Source: Acidimicrobiales bacterium (GTDB taxonomy: Bacteria > Actinomycetota > Acidimicrobiia > Acidimicrobiales > SZUA-35). Taken from it: DNA of 37,825 nt. This document shows positions 1 to 7,206 of the stretch, piece by piece. A model generated the notes under the pieces. That model was given only the letters and a program-made list of their open reading frames with translations, searched no databases and had not been told where the DNA came from. The first letter of the stretch is position 1. Every line of letters starts with the position of its first letter. The stretch is taken from assembly GCA_024638815.1 (NCBI GenBank), contig JAHEJM010000028.1:1478-39302 (forward strand), in the 5' to 3' direction. The translations under genes and the position numbers were made by a program.

Positions 1-110
1 TCGACGGCGAGGGCTTCGCACAGATCTGGCCCTCGGTTGTCGTGCTCTCCGCCGTCGGGGTTGGCCTCCTCGTTGTCGCCTCGGTGGCCATGGCCCGGAC
101 TCTGCGCTGA
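1..110 (+). CDS. C-terminal end of a membrane protein (partial)
   Basis: The reading frame starting at base 3 is open from the window edge to a TGA at 108-110. It encodes about 35 residues ending in a hydrophobic segment (PSVVVLSAVGVGLLVVASVA) followed by a short basic tail (MARTLR). This looks like the last transmembrane helix of an integral membrane protein, for example an ABC-type permease, but the fragment is too short to name the family. The codon choice (GTC, GCC, CTC) matches the neighbouring genes. The start lies outside the window. Confidence 0.5.
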   Translation, partial: DGEGFAQIWPSVVVLSAVGVGLLVVASVAMARTLR

Positions 111-225
111 CGCGAAACTGGATGGATGGATAGGTCGACTCGTGCTGCCGGCCCCGAGGACGGCAACGCATTCGCCGGACTGGCCAGGATCCACAGCAGG
201 TCAGGGGTCGGCCGCGGTGCCGGTG

Positions 226-552
226 TCAGCCGGCGTAACGGAGGTGGGCCGGGAGGCTGTCGTCGACCATGATGATGACGTCACCGGGCTCGAGTAGGGA
301 CCCGTCGGCCTCGAGGTCCACCGGCTGGGCCCCCTCGACCTCGGCACCGACGGCGGCACGGATCAACGGCCGCTCCGGAAGGTCGAACAAGAATTCGCCG
401 TGCTCATCGGCCGTTGTCACCCGCCGCTCGCCCCCACCTCCCACCGGGGTGTAGGCGAACCACACGGTCACACCATCGAAGCTGGTTTTCCCGGCGGCGC
501 CGACCAGCCGACCGGTCAGGGCCCACTCCCCCACCGTGCTTTCGGCATCCAT
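226..552 (-). CDS. Hypothetical protein with carboxypeptidase-regulatory-like fold
   Basis: A 108-residue protein of unknown function. It has no signal peptide or membrane segment. The pattern of short beta strands (residues 10-20, 28-36, 43-48, 53-57, 66-72, 91-96), with the phrase TADEHGEFLFDLPE followed by a strand starting RAAV, resembles the carboxypeptidase regulatory-like beta-sandwich, in which a small domain carries a bound ligand or acts as a spacer. That assignment is an inference from pattern only. I chose the ATG at 552 because the open frame further upstream reads like non-coding sequence and runs into the downstream end of the oxidoreductase gene. It follows that gene by 115 bases on the same strand, so it may be read from the same transcript. 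Confidence 0.6.
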   Translation of the reverse strand: MDAESTVGEWALTGRLVGAAGKTSFDGVTVWFAYTPVGGGGERRVTTADEHGEFLFDLPERPLIRAAVGAEVEGAQPVDLEADGSLLEPGDVIIMVDDSLPAHLRYAG

Positions 553-667
553 GGCAAAACTATGGCATATCGGGGCCACCGACGGCGCTCGCGTGGCATC
601 GTTCGGCCATGGCTCATGGCGCCTTGTTGGGGACCGGCGTCCGTTCACCAGACATCGGACGTCAAGG

Positions 668-2809
668 TCAGGGCCTGGAGTGGGCGCTCGGCACCCGCTG
701 GATCCGGACCCGGTTATCGTGATAGACCGCGCCCCGGCCCATGTCGGAGTCCCGCTCGGCCACCGTGGCGTTGACCCCCATGGACCACCATCCCTTGGTG
801 GTGGCGGCCACCCCCGGTCGTGCTCCGCCATCCACGGACACGACAGCGGTGAACGAACCTCGATCGTTGCCGACGACCACCGGGTCGCCATCGGCCAGTC
901 CGTCCCGAGCGGCATCGTCGGGATGGACCGACACCGTCGGCGCCACGGTTCGACCGGCGGTCACGGCGGTCCCGGCGAACACCGAGTTGATGTGCCAGTC
1001 GCTGCCATTGGCGATCAGGTCGTACCATCCGCCCGCCGATTCCATCGTCGGCCGGCCACCGGCTTCCAACGCCGGTCGATACTCGGGCAGTCGACCGTGG
1101 CCGTCGGCCTCGGCCCGGTCGGAGACGAACTCGAACCGGCCCGAGGGTGTGGGAAAGCCGTCGGCGAACGGCCGGTATGGTCTCTGCGCCGACGGCACCC
1201 TTACCCAGCCCCGGCGAGCGAGTTCCTCCAGCCCAAGACCAGCCTTCCGATACTCCGCGGTATCGAGCAGGTCGGCCAGCAGTTCCTCGTCGTTGCGATA
1301 CAGCTCGGGATGATCCAGCCCCATGGCCCGGGCCAGACGGCGGAACATCTCGGTGTGGGGCAGACACTCAGCAGGCGCCTTGACGGCCGGCCGGTTCAGG
1401 TTGAGGTAGAGATGGGCGAACGAGTTGTTCAGCTCCCACTGCTCATGCTGCATGGTCGACGGCAGCACGATATCGGCGTAGTCGACCGTCTCGGTGGGGA
1501 AGATCTCGGCCACCACGGTGAACAGATCAGGTCGCGACAAGCCTCGACGTACCCCGTCGATGTCGGGGTTGGAGACCACGGGGTTGGCCCCGTACACAAA
1601 CAGTGCCTTCACCGGTGGGTCGTCGAGGTCGAGCAGGTTGGCCACCAGGTTGGTCATGGCCAGATGGCGGGGCCGCCCGGCCGAGAAACGGTCGATGAGC
1701 TTGCCCGCCGCCTTGGCCACATTGAGCCGGTACGGGCCATCGGTGGAGTACACGAGCCCTCCCCCCTGCCGATCGAAAGCGCCGAGCAGCGCCGGCAGGC
1801 AGGAGATGACCCGGGCCGCCTGACCGCCGTGGGCGTGGCGCTGCATGCCTTGGCCCAACTTCAGGGCCGGGGGCCGATTGTCGTCGGCCGCCAGCAGCTC
1901 GGCCAACTCCTCCAGTTCCCGAGGCTGGAGCCCGCACACTTCGGCGGTGTGGGCGGGAGTCCACGGCTCGACATGGGCTGCGAATTCGTCGAATCCCCGG
2001 CACCGCTCCCGGATGAACGGTATGTCGACCGTATCCCTATGGATCAGCGCCCGGCACAGTCCGAGGGCCAGTGCCCCGTCGGTGCCGGGTCGAGGGGCAA
2101 GGTGCAGATCGGCCCGCCGAGCCGTTCTGGTCCGAACCGGGTCGACCACCACCAACGGTGCGCCCCCGGCCCGGGCCTGCTCCACGAACGGCCACCAATG
2201 CTGGTTGGCCACCAGGGTGTTGGAACCCCAGATCACCACCGATCCGGCGTCGACCACATCCTCGGGATCCATCCCGGCCCCGGTGCCCATGGTGTAGCTC
2301 AGCCCGATGTGGCCGCTGACCGAGCAGATGGTGATGTGATGACCGCTGACCCCCAGGTGATTCCACAACCGGGCGCCGGCCGGGCCGGCTCCGCCCTGGA
2401 GGAATCCCACATTGCCGGTCCCGGCGTAGGGCCAGATGGCGGCCGGGCCATCGGTGGCGATGAGGTGAGTGAACCGGTCGGCGACCTCGGCCAGGGCCTC
2501 ATCCCAGCCGATGGGCTCGAACGCCGACAGCCGGCGTTCGCCGTCGACCACCGGATCACCGGTGCTCGGAGTCGATCCTTTCGCCGCCACCCGGCGTAGG
2601 GGGCGGGTCAGCCTGGCCGGCTCGGCGGCGACACGCAGCCACGGATTGACCTTCTTGCACAATCCGCCGGCGGTGAACGGATGCTCGGGGTTGCCCCGCA
2701 ATCGGGTGGCCGCCCCGTCGGTCACGGTCACAATCCAGGAACAACCGTCGGGACAATCCAGTGGGCAGGAGCCGACGGTCTCGGTGGTTGTCGAACCGGT
2801 GGCGGTCAC
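668..2809 (-). CDS. Molybdopterin-dependent oxidoreductase, iron-sulfur type
   Basis: A 713-residue member of the DMSO reductase / formate dehydrogenase-like molybdopterin superfamily. The N-terminus carries a [4Fe-4S] motif, C15-x3-C19-x3-C23-x27-C51 (CPLDCPDGC), typical of the cytoplasmic BisC-like branch. The central part has the dinucleotide-binding phrases IWGSNTLVANQHWW and NPVVSNPD. The motif TICSVSG puts Cys162 near the place where the metal ligand lies in relatives. The C-terminal domain (SDWHINSVFAGT to the end) is the guanine-dinucleotide-binding barrel. No Tat signal is present, so the protein is probably cytoplasmic. The start is a GTG at 2809, whose first bases overlap the stop of the upstream S4 gene (GTGA), indicating translational coupling. 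The substrate cannot be read from sequence, and no electron-transfer subunit or cofactor-synthesis gene is nearby. Confidence 0.9.
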   Translation of the reverse strand: MTATGSTTTETVGSCPLDCPDGCSWIVTVTDGAATRLRGNPEHPFTAGGLCKKVNPWLRVAAEPARLTRPLRRVAAKGSTPSTGDPVVDGERRLSAFEPIGWDEALAEVADRFTHLIATDGPAAIWPYAGTGNVGFLQGGAGPAGARLWNHLGVSGHHITICSVSGHIGLSYTMGTGAGMDPEDVVDAGSVVIWGSNTLVANQHWWPFVEQARAGGAPLVVVDPVRTRTARRADLHLAPRPGTDGALALGLCRALIHRDTVDIPFIRERCRGFDEFAAHVEPWTPAHTAEVCGLQPRELEELAELLAADDNRPPALKLGQGMQRHAHGGQAARVISCLPALLGAFDRQGGGLVYSTDGPYRLNVAKAAGKLIDRFSAGRPRHLAMTNLVANLLDLDDPPVKALFVYGANPVVSNPDIDGVRRGLSRPDLFTVVAEIFPTETVDYADIVLPSTMQHEQWELNNSFAHLYLNLNRPAVKAPAECLPHTEMFRRLARAMGLDHPELYRNDEELLADLLDTAEYRKAGLGLEELARRGWVRVPSAQRPYRPFADGFPTPSGRFEFVSDRAEADGHGRLPEYRPALEAGGRPTMESAGGWYDLIANGSDWHINSVFAGTAVTAGRTVAPTVSVHPDDAARDGLADGDPVVVGNDRGSFTAVVSVDGGARPGVAATTKGWWSMGVNATVAERDSDMGRGAVYHDNRVRIQRVPSAHSRP

Positions 2810-3177
2810 GGCCGGCCTCGCAGCCGGTCGATCTGGCGCCGTTCCCGCTTGGTCGGGCGACCCATGCCTCGAGCTCGGGCCCCACCGGGCGGGGTCAGGA
2901 CCGGATCGGACTTCTTCGGTCCGGGCGGCGACAGGTCCTCGTAGCACTCGGCGGCCCGAGCCGCTCCGACCCGCTTCTCGATGAGTTCGACCACCCGGTA
3001 GACGAGACGCCGATCGCCCTTGCGGGCCTCGACGAGGTCGCCAACCGAGACCTTGGTCGCCGGTTTTGCCGGCTCGTCGTTGACCGTGACCTTGCCCGAC
3101 GTACAGGCGGCCCCGGCCGCTGTCCGGGTCTTGAACGCCCGGACCGACCACAGCCATTTGTCGACACGAACCGTCAC
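2806..3177 (-). CDS. hslR: S4-domain RNA-binding protein, Hsp15/HslR type
   Basis: A 123-residue protein with an N-terminal S4 RNA-binding domain: VDKWLWSVRAFKTR, then the glycine turn SGKVTVND and VGDLVEAR. The tail after residue 90 is rich in Lys and Arg (GRPTKRERRQIDRLRGRP), as in the Hsp15 family. In Escherichia coli Hsp15 binds 50S subunits carrying stalled nascent chains, so a ribosome-rescue or quality-control role is the expected function. The GTG start at 3177 is preceded by the hexamer TACCCT seven bases upstream, so the message is probably leaderless. The gene overlaps the molybdopterin oxidoreductase by four bases; the pairing has no obvious functional logic. Confidence 0.85.
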   Translation of the reverse strand: MTVRVDKWLWSVRAFKTRTAAGAACTSGKVTVNDEPAKPATKVSVGDLVEARKGDRRLVYRVVELIEKRVGAARAAECYEDLSPPGPKKSDPVLTPPGGARARGMGRPTKRERRQIDRLRGRP

Positions 3178-3184
3178 CTGTTCC

Positions 3185-3190
3185 AGGGTA
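3185..3190 (-). promoter_or_regulatory. -10 hexamer TACCCT for the S4 gene
   Basis: TACCCT ends seven bases before the GTG at 3177, the spacing expected for a leaderless transcript. No Shine-Dalgarno sequence is present, so this site supports that start. Confidence 0.55.
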
Positions 3191-3245
3191 GTGCCCGGGC
3201 TGTTCCCGATTGCACGGCGCTCGGTGGGTCCGCCGACCGCCCAAC

Positions 3246-4130
3246 TCAGGCCAGGGCATTGGCCAGATCATAGACCCGGCGCTTGGACGCCCCGGTGTCG
3301 GCCACCACGGCAGCCACCGCATCCCGCTTCGACTGTCCCCCCGTCAACAGATCCGACAGCCGGCGCCGGAGTTCGTCATCGCCGATGGGGGTGGAGGCAT
3401 GGTGAGCGCCCGCCACCACCAGCACGAACTCGCCCCGGGGTTCGACCTCGACGGAGCGGGTGGCGGCCTCGGCCAAGGTCGTCAGCTCCGACTCTTCGTA
3501 CAGCTTGGTCAACTCCCGGCTCACGACCACCGTTCGGTCGGGTCCACACACCCCGGCCAGGTCCTGCAGGGTCCGGGTCAGCCGGTGGGGGGCCTCGTAC
3601 AGCACGACGGTTCGCGTTTCTCCCGCCAACCGGTCCAACCGGTCCCGCCTGTCTCGGCCCTTTCGGGGCAGGAACCCTTCGAACACATAGCGATCGGCGG
3701 CCAGCCCGCTCACAGCCAGGGCCGCCGATACCGCGCTGGGGCCCGGGACGACGGCCACACGGTGACCGGCTCGGCGCACCGCGGCCACCACCGCAGCCCC
3801 GGGATCGGACACCACCGGCATGCCGGCGTCACTCACCAGGGTCAGGGTCTCACCGGCATCCAGGCGATCGATGATCTCCGGAATCCTGGCGTGCTCGGTG
3901 TGCTCGTTGGCCACCAACAACTCGGGTCGTTCCCAGCCACGGTCATCACCGGCGTCGGCCACGAACTCGGCGGCGACATGGGTCAGCAGCCTGCCGGTGC
4001 GCCGGGAGTCCTCGCAGATCACGGCATCGGCCGTGGCCAAGGCCCGGGCGGCCCGAGGTGACAGGTCGGCGAGGTTGCCGATCGGCGTCCCCACCACGAG
4101 AAGCAGCCCGGCCGGCGCCTCCGTTGTCAT
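3246..4130 (-). CDS. rsmI: 16S rRNA (cytidine(1402)-2'-O)-methyltransferase
   Basis: A 294-residue tetrapyrrole-methylase-fold enzyme that methylates the 2'-OH of C1402 in 16S rRNA using S-adenosylmethionine. Diagnostic segments are LLVVGTPIGNLADLSPRA at the N-terminus, AVICEDSRRTGRLL, GMPVVSDPG around residue 103, and VPGPSAVSAALAVSG. The C-terminus ends with the family helix SKRRVYDLANALA. The length is close to the usual 280-290 residues. The ATG at 4130 overlaps the stop of the upstream DUF192 gene (ATGA), so both belong to one transcript that probably begins at ychF. Confidence 0.95.
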   Translation of the reverse strand: MTTEAPAGLLLVVGTPIGNLADLSPRAARALATADAVICEDSRRTGRLLTHVAAEFVADAGDDRGWERPELLVANEHTEHARIPEIIDRLDAGETLTLVSDAGMPVVSDPGAAVVAAVRRAGHRVAVVPGPSAVSAALAVSGLAADRYVFEGFLPRKGRDRRDRLDRLAGETRTVVLYEAPHRLTRTLQDLAGVCGPDRTVVVSRELTKLYEESELTTLAEAATRSVEVEPRGEFVLVVAGAHHASTPIGDDELRRRLSDLLTGGQSKRDAVAAVVADTGASKRRVYDLANALA

Positions 4131-4522
4131 CCTCGATCGTCGTCGTGGTCGCAGCCTCGGATCTCGACGATGTCGCCGACCTTGAGCTCCCAGTGGCCGA
4201 AGGCACCGGCCGGCGCCTCCAGTACGGACCGGGCCCGCCAGACCGGAAACGTCACCCGGTTCCGGTGAAGCCGCAGGGTGCGGATGACCTGGTTCTCGGC
4301 ATCGAGGAAGGCCACGTCGAGCTCGAAGGCCATGGAGAAGGAGTGAACCGATCGGGCCCCCTCGATGAGCAAGGCGCCTTCGAGGCTGTTGCGACCAAGG
4401 AGACCGCGGGTCTTGGCCACCCGGCCCCGGGCGATCTCCAAGGAGGCCAGGACCTCTCCGTCCCGAACCAACCAGCCCGACTCCGGGTCCTCGGTTCCCG
4501 GGATTCGAAACCGGCTAGCCAT
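4127..4522 (-). CDS. DUF192 family protein
   Basis: A 131-residue DUF192 protein. Family features are RGRVAKTRGLLGR, the central GARSVHSFSMAFELDVAFLD (normally xHTxxMxFPIDVxFLD), and VLEAPAGAFGHWELKVGD at the end. The biochemical role of the family is unsettled; many members are exported, but this one has no signal peptide. I placed the start at the ATG at 4522 because GGGAG lies eight bases upstream; an in-frame ATG at 4549 would add nine residues and cannot be excluded. It sits about 50 bases after ychF and overlaps rsmI by four bases, so it is the middle gene of an operon. Confidence 0.85.
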   Translation of the reverse strand: MASRFRIPGTEDPESGWLVRDGEVLASLEIARGRVAKTRGLLGRNSLEGALLIEGARSVHSFSMAFELDVAFLDAENQVIRTLRLHRNRVTFPVWRARSVLEAPAGAFGHWELKVGDIVEIRGCDHDDDRG

Positions 4523-4575
4523 GGCCAGGACTCCCGGCTCGCGTCCCATTGCTCACCGTCCCGTCGAGGGAGCGG

Positions 4576-5676
4576 TCATACGTTGAAGCGAATCTCCAGC
4601 ACGTCTCCATCTTCCACCACGTAGTCTTTGCCCTCTTGTCGGACTCTACCGATTTCCCGGGCCTTGGACCAGGAGCCGATCTCGAGCAGCTCGTCCCAAT
4701 GGATGGTTTCGGCCCGAATGAAACCCCGTTGGAGATCGGAGTGGATGAGACCGGCGCACTCCGGTGCGGTCGAACCCACCCGGAACGTCCAGGCCCGAGT
4801 CTCCTTCTCCCCGGTGGTGAAGAAGGTCCGGAGGCCGAGTATGTGATAGGCGGCCTGGATGAACCGGACGAGCGCACCTTCTCCCAGGCCGTAGGCGTCC
4901 AGCATCTCGGCCCGGTCCTCGGGGTCGAGCTGGGCCGCCTCGGCCTCGAGCTGAATGCAGGCCCCGAACACAGGAGCACGATCACCGGCACTGGCCCCGG
5001 TATGGCATACCAGCTCGTCCTGGACCGGCTTGATCACCGTGTCCACGTCGGCCAGTTGATCCTCATCGATGTTGACCACGGCCAACACCGGTTTGTTGGT
5101 CAGCAGGAACCATGGTTTGAGCAGGGCGGTGTGGTCGTCGGACAGTCCGCTGCGGTAGAGCGGAGTCCCCGCTTCCAGATAGGACAGTGCTGCTTCCGCC
5201 GCGGCCACCTCGTCTCGCAGTGTCGGGTCGCCCTTGGCCGCCTTGCGCTTCTTCTCCAGCTGTTTCTCCACCGTCTCCAGATCGGCGTAGGTCAGCTCCA
5301 ACTCGACGATGTTGAGATGTTCCACCGGGTCCTGGGGGCCGGGCACGTCATCGTCGCGGAATGCCCGCAGCACGAACACGATGGCGTCGACCTCTCTGAT
5401 GCCGGCCAGGAACTTGTTGCCCAGGCCCTCACCCTTGCTGGCACCGGCCACCAAACCGCCTATGTCGTTGAACTGCACACTGGCGGGAACGACCTTCTTG
5501 GAGTTGCTCATGGCGGCCAGCGCGTCGAGTCGATGATCGAACACTTTGGCCACCCCGACGTTGGGGTCGGTGGTAGCGAAGGCGTAGGGGGCGGCCAGGG
5601 CGCTGCCACCGGTCAAGGCGTTGTACAACGACGACTTCCCGGCGTTGGGTAGGCCGACAAAACCGAATCGTTCCAT
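4576..5676 (-). CDS. ychF: Redox-regulated P-loop ATPase YchF (Obg family)
   Basis: A 366-residue YchF/OLA1 protein, an Obg-family P-loop NTPase that prefers ATP and associates with ribosomes. The N-terminus has the P-loop GLPNAGKSS (residues 8-16), then FATTDPNVGVAKV, and the Walker B/switch II phrase FNDIGGLVAGASKGEGLGNKF. The nucleotide-specificity loop reads VVNIDEDQ where true GTPases have NKxD, as expected for the ATP-preferring branch. A coiled-coil follows around residues 130-160. The C-terminal TGS domain reads FFTTGEKETRAWTFRVGSTAPECAG to EIRFNV. TAGCAT eight bases before the ATG suggests a leaderless mRNA. It heads the ychF, DUF192, rsmI run. Confidence 0.97.
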   Translation of the reverse strand: MERFGFVGLPNAGKSSLYNALTGGSALAAPYAFATTDPNVGVAKVFDHRLDALAAMSNSKKVVPASVQFNDIGGLVAGASKGEGLGNKFLAGIREVDAIVFVLRAFRDDDVPGPQDPVEHLNIVELELTYADLETVEKQLEKKRKAAKGDPTLRDEVAAAEAALSYLEAGTPLYRSGLSDDHTALLKPWFLLTNKPVLAVVNIDEDQLADVDTVIKPVQDELVCHTGASAGDRAPVFGACIQLEAEAAQLDPEDRAEMLDAYGLGEGALVRFIQAAYHILGLRTFFTTGEKETRAWTFRVGSTAPECAGLIHSDLQRGFIRAETIHWDELLEIGSWSKAREIGRVRQEGKDYVVEDGDVLEIRFNV

Positions 5677-5684
5677 ATGGTCTC

Positions 5685-5690
5685 ATGCTA
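5685..5690 (-). promoter_or_regulatory. -10 hexamer TAGCAT for ychF
   Basis: TAGCAT lies eight bases upstream of the ychF ATG at 5676. No Shine-Dalgarno motif fits in the gap, so this looks like a leaderless promoter. Confidence 0.55.
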
Positions 5691-5772
5691 CGGCCGTCGG
5701 ACCAACGTGAGGCCGAAGGCCGAACGACCGACCGATGTTTGCCACAGGCCGACAGGCACCAAAGCCCACGAC

Positions 5773-5821
5773 CGAGTTTGCCGCAGGCAAACTCGCTAAG
5801 GACCTGCCCGCGGGCAGGTCC
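5773..5821 (-). terminator. Tandem strong hairpins after the DUF427 gene
   Basis: Two perfect stem-loops lie just past the DUF427 stop. Bases 5800-5821 form a 22-base perfect palindrome (arm GGACCTGCC, centre CGCG). Bases 5773-5795 form a 10-bp stem (CGAGTTTGCC) with a GCA triloop. No clear T-run follows either hairpin. They probably act as a terminator for the DUF427 transcript and insulate the ychF promoter, though a repeat element is an alternative. Confidence 0.5.
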
Positions 5822-5826
5822 GGCAG

Positions 5827-6345
5827 TTACCAGTGGGCCGTCCCCGGTGCGCCCTTGAACGGCCCGGTGACGTTGGCCGTGATCCATCCCCCGTAGAACA
5901 TGCCCTCGTTGGGTTCCACTCGCTCGTCGTCGACCCAGCACTCGTCAAGGAGCTGGGCGTAGAAGGCCCAGTGATCGGCGATGGAAGCGAACGTCGGTGT
6001 CGGTCGGCGATACGTCCAGGCCGCGGCCGGAGCCACCACCGACCCTTCGGGAGCGGATTCATCGGCCGACCGGGGAATGACGACATCGGCGTAGTCGGCC
6101 GCCCCCTTCCATTCACAGAATGTCTGCCGGCTGACCGGCCGGAGCAGAGAACCATCGACCCGATCGGGAGGCACGTAATAGGCCGGCGGTTGGCTGGTCT
6201 CCAGCACCCGATAGGCGCCCGGCGAATCAGCCACGGTGACACCGGCGTGGACGACCCGGATCCGCCAGTCAACCCACTCGAGCCGAGGCGGACGGGGGTA
6301 ATCCCACACCGATTCGATGGGCTTTCCGTTCTCGGCTTTGTCCAT
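5827..6345 (-). CDS. DUF427 domain protein
   Basis: A 172-residue DUF427 protein. Typical phrases are ESVWDYPRPPRLE near the N-terminus, the strand IRVVHAGVTVADS, RVLETSQPPAYYVPPDRV, CEWKGAADYADVV and WTYRRPTPTFASIADHWAFY. The family is common in actinobacteria and fungi; its biochemical function is not established. I chose the ATG at 6345 because the conserved domain starts immediately after it and TACCGT lies seven bases upstream, consistent with a leaderless start. The open frame upstream of it lacks conserved sequence. Confidence 0.85.
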   Translation of the reverse strand: MDKAENGKPIESVWDYPRPPRLEWVDWRIRVVHAGVTVADSPGAYRVLETSQPPAYYVPPDRVDGSLLRPVSRQTFCEWKGAADYADVVIPRSADESAPEGSVVAPAAAWTYRRPTPTFASIADHWAFYAQLLDECWVDDERVEPNEGMFYGGWITANVTGPFKGAPGTAHW

Positions 6346-6651
6346 CGGTTCAACGGTAGCCGTATTTCGACTCAAGGTTCGGACCACATCAGCCGATACG
6401 CGGGTACCAGCACCCCCAAACAGTGACCACCGACACGGCGACCACCATCGCTGTGCTATCGATCCGGTGGCCTCCGGCACCGTCGGATCCCTTGTTCGGA
6501 CCCACACCGTCGGATCTATCGCCATAGGAATCCGCACTGCCACCTTCGCACTGCGCATCCGAACGGCCTCACCTCACAGTCATATCCATGCTTCGGCGTC
6601 GACCCGGCGACGGCAGCCGGGAGGCGGCGATACACGTAGGGAGACCAACTC
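6346..6651. other. Divergent intergenic region between the DUF427 and septum-formation genes
   Basis: About 300 bases with no supported gene. At its left end is the DUF427 -10 hexamer TACCGT (6353-6358, minus strand). The 12-mer CACCGTCGGATC occurs twice in direct orientation at 6478-6489 and 6505-6516, 27 bases apart, and could be a regulator site or chance. A Shine-Dalgarno sequence (GGGAG) precedes the plus-strand gene at 6652. I saw no clear -35/-10 pair for that gene. Confidence 0.4.
6353..6358 (-). promoter_or_regulatory. -10 hexamer TACCGT for the DUF427 gene
   Basis: TACCGT is seven bases upstream of the ATG at 6345, with no ribosome-binding site between. It supports a leaderless start there. 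Confidence 0.5.
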
Positions 6652-7134
6652 ATGAAGCGCATCATCGGCGGGGCCGTCGTGGCCGGAGTGGCGGTGTTCG
6701 GGGGCGTGACCGCCACCGGCGACGACACCGCCCGAAACGACCAGCAGCAGATCATCGTCTCCGGCGGGCTCGGGGCGTTCGCCATCCAGACCGGTGATTG
6801 CCTGAACCTGCCCGATCGATACACCGAGGTGCAATCGGTTGAGGGCGTACCCTGTGACCGGCCCCACAACGCCCAGGCGTTCGGGGCGTTCGACCTCACC
6901 GGATTCGACCAGGACTTCCCCGGCTCGTCGGCCTTCGCCGAGCAGGCCGATGCCGGATGCCACAGCCGGTTCGAGGACTTCGTCGGCACCTCCTATCAGC
7001 AGTCCGAGCTCTACTACACCACCTTGGAGCCAACCGAGGAGAGCTGGGAGCTGGCCGGAGATCGGGAGATCCTCTGTATCCTCGTCCCGTCCACGGGAAC
7101 GGTGGCCTACGACGCCCGGGGAAGCGGCCGCTGA
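6652..7134 (+). CDS. Septum-formation-like exported protein
   Basis: A 160-residue protein with an N-terminal signal or anchor segment (KRIIGGAVVAGVAVFGGVTA). The body matches the actinobacterial septum-formation family: FAIQTGDCLN, then VEGVPCDRPHNAQAFGAFDL, AGCHSRFEDFVGTSYQ and a late cysteine in DREILCILVP. Four cysteines (GDCL, VPCD, AGCH, ILCI) are spaced as in that family and probably form disulfides outside the membrane. The family name refers to a proposed link with septation in mycobacteria, but a direct role here is not shown by the sequence. The ATG has GGGAG upstream. It stands alone on the plus strand, followed by the PHP gene 72 bases later. Confidence 0.75.
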   Translation: MKRIIGGAVVAGVAVFGGVTATGDDTARNDQQQIIVSGGLGAFAIQTGDCLNLPDRYTEVQSVEGVPCDRPHNAQAFGAFDLTGFDQDFPGSSAFAEQADAGCHSRFEDFVGTSYQQSELYYTTLEPTEESWELAGDREILCILVPSTGTVAYDARGSGR

Positions 7135-7192
7135 CCAACTGCGGCGGTGGCCGCGGGCGTCCAGCCCGTGTAGACGGCCGGGAACATGGCAC

Positions 7193-7198
7193 TAACAT
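7193..7198 (+). promoter_or_regulatory. -10 hexamer TAACAT for the PHP gene
   Basis: TAACAT ends eight bases before the ATG at 7207. This favours 7207 over the in-frame ATG at 7186, which would lie upstream of the predicted transcription start. Confidence 0.5.
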
Positions 7199-7206
7199 CG
7201 AGGATC

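Noticed and set aside
536-2599. A 687-codon plus-strand ORF antisense to the oxidoreductase
   Set aside because: It is a shadow frame produced by high third-position GC; the minus-strand frame carries clear molybdopterin enzyme motifs.
6478-6516. Paired CACCGTCGGATC repeats as a defined operator
   Set aside because: Only two direct copies, no symmetry and no recognised promoter beside them; kept only as a note on the intergenic region.
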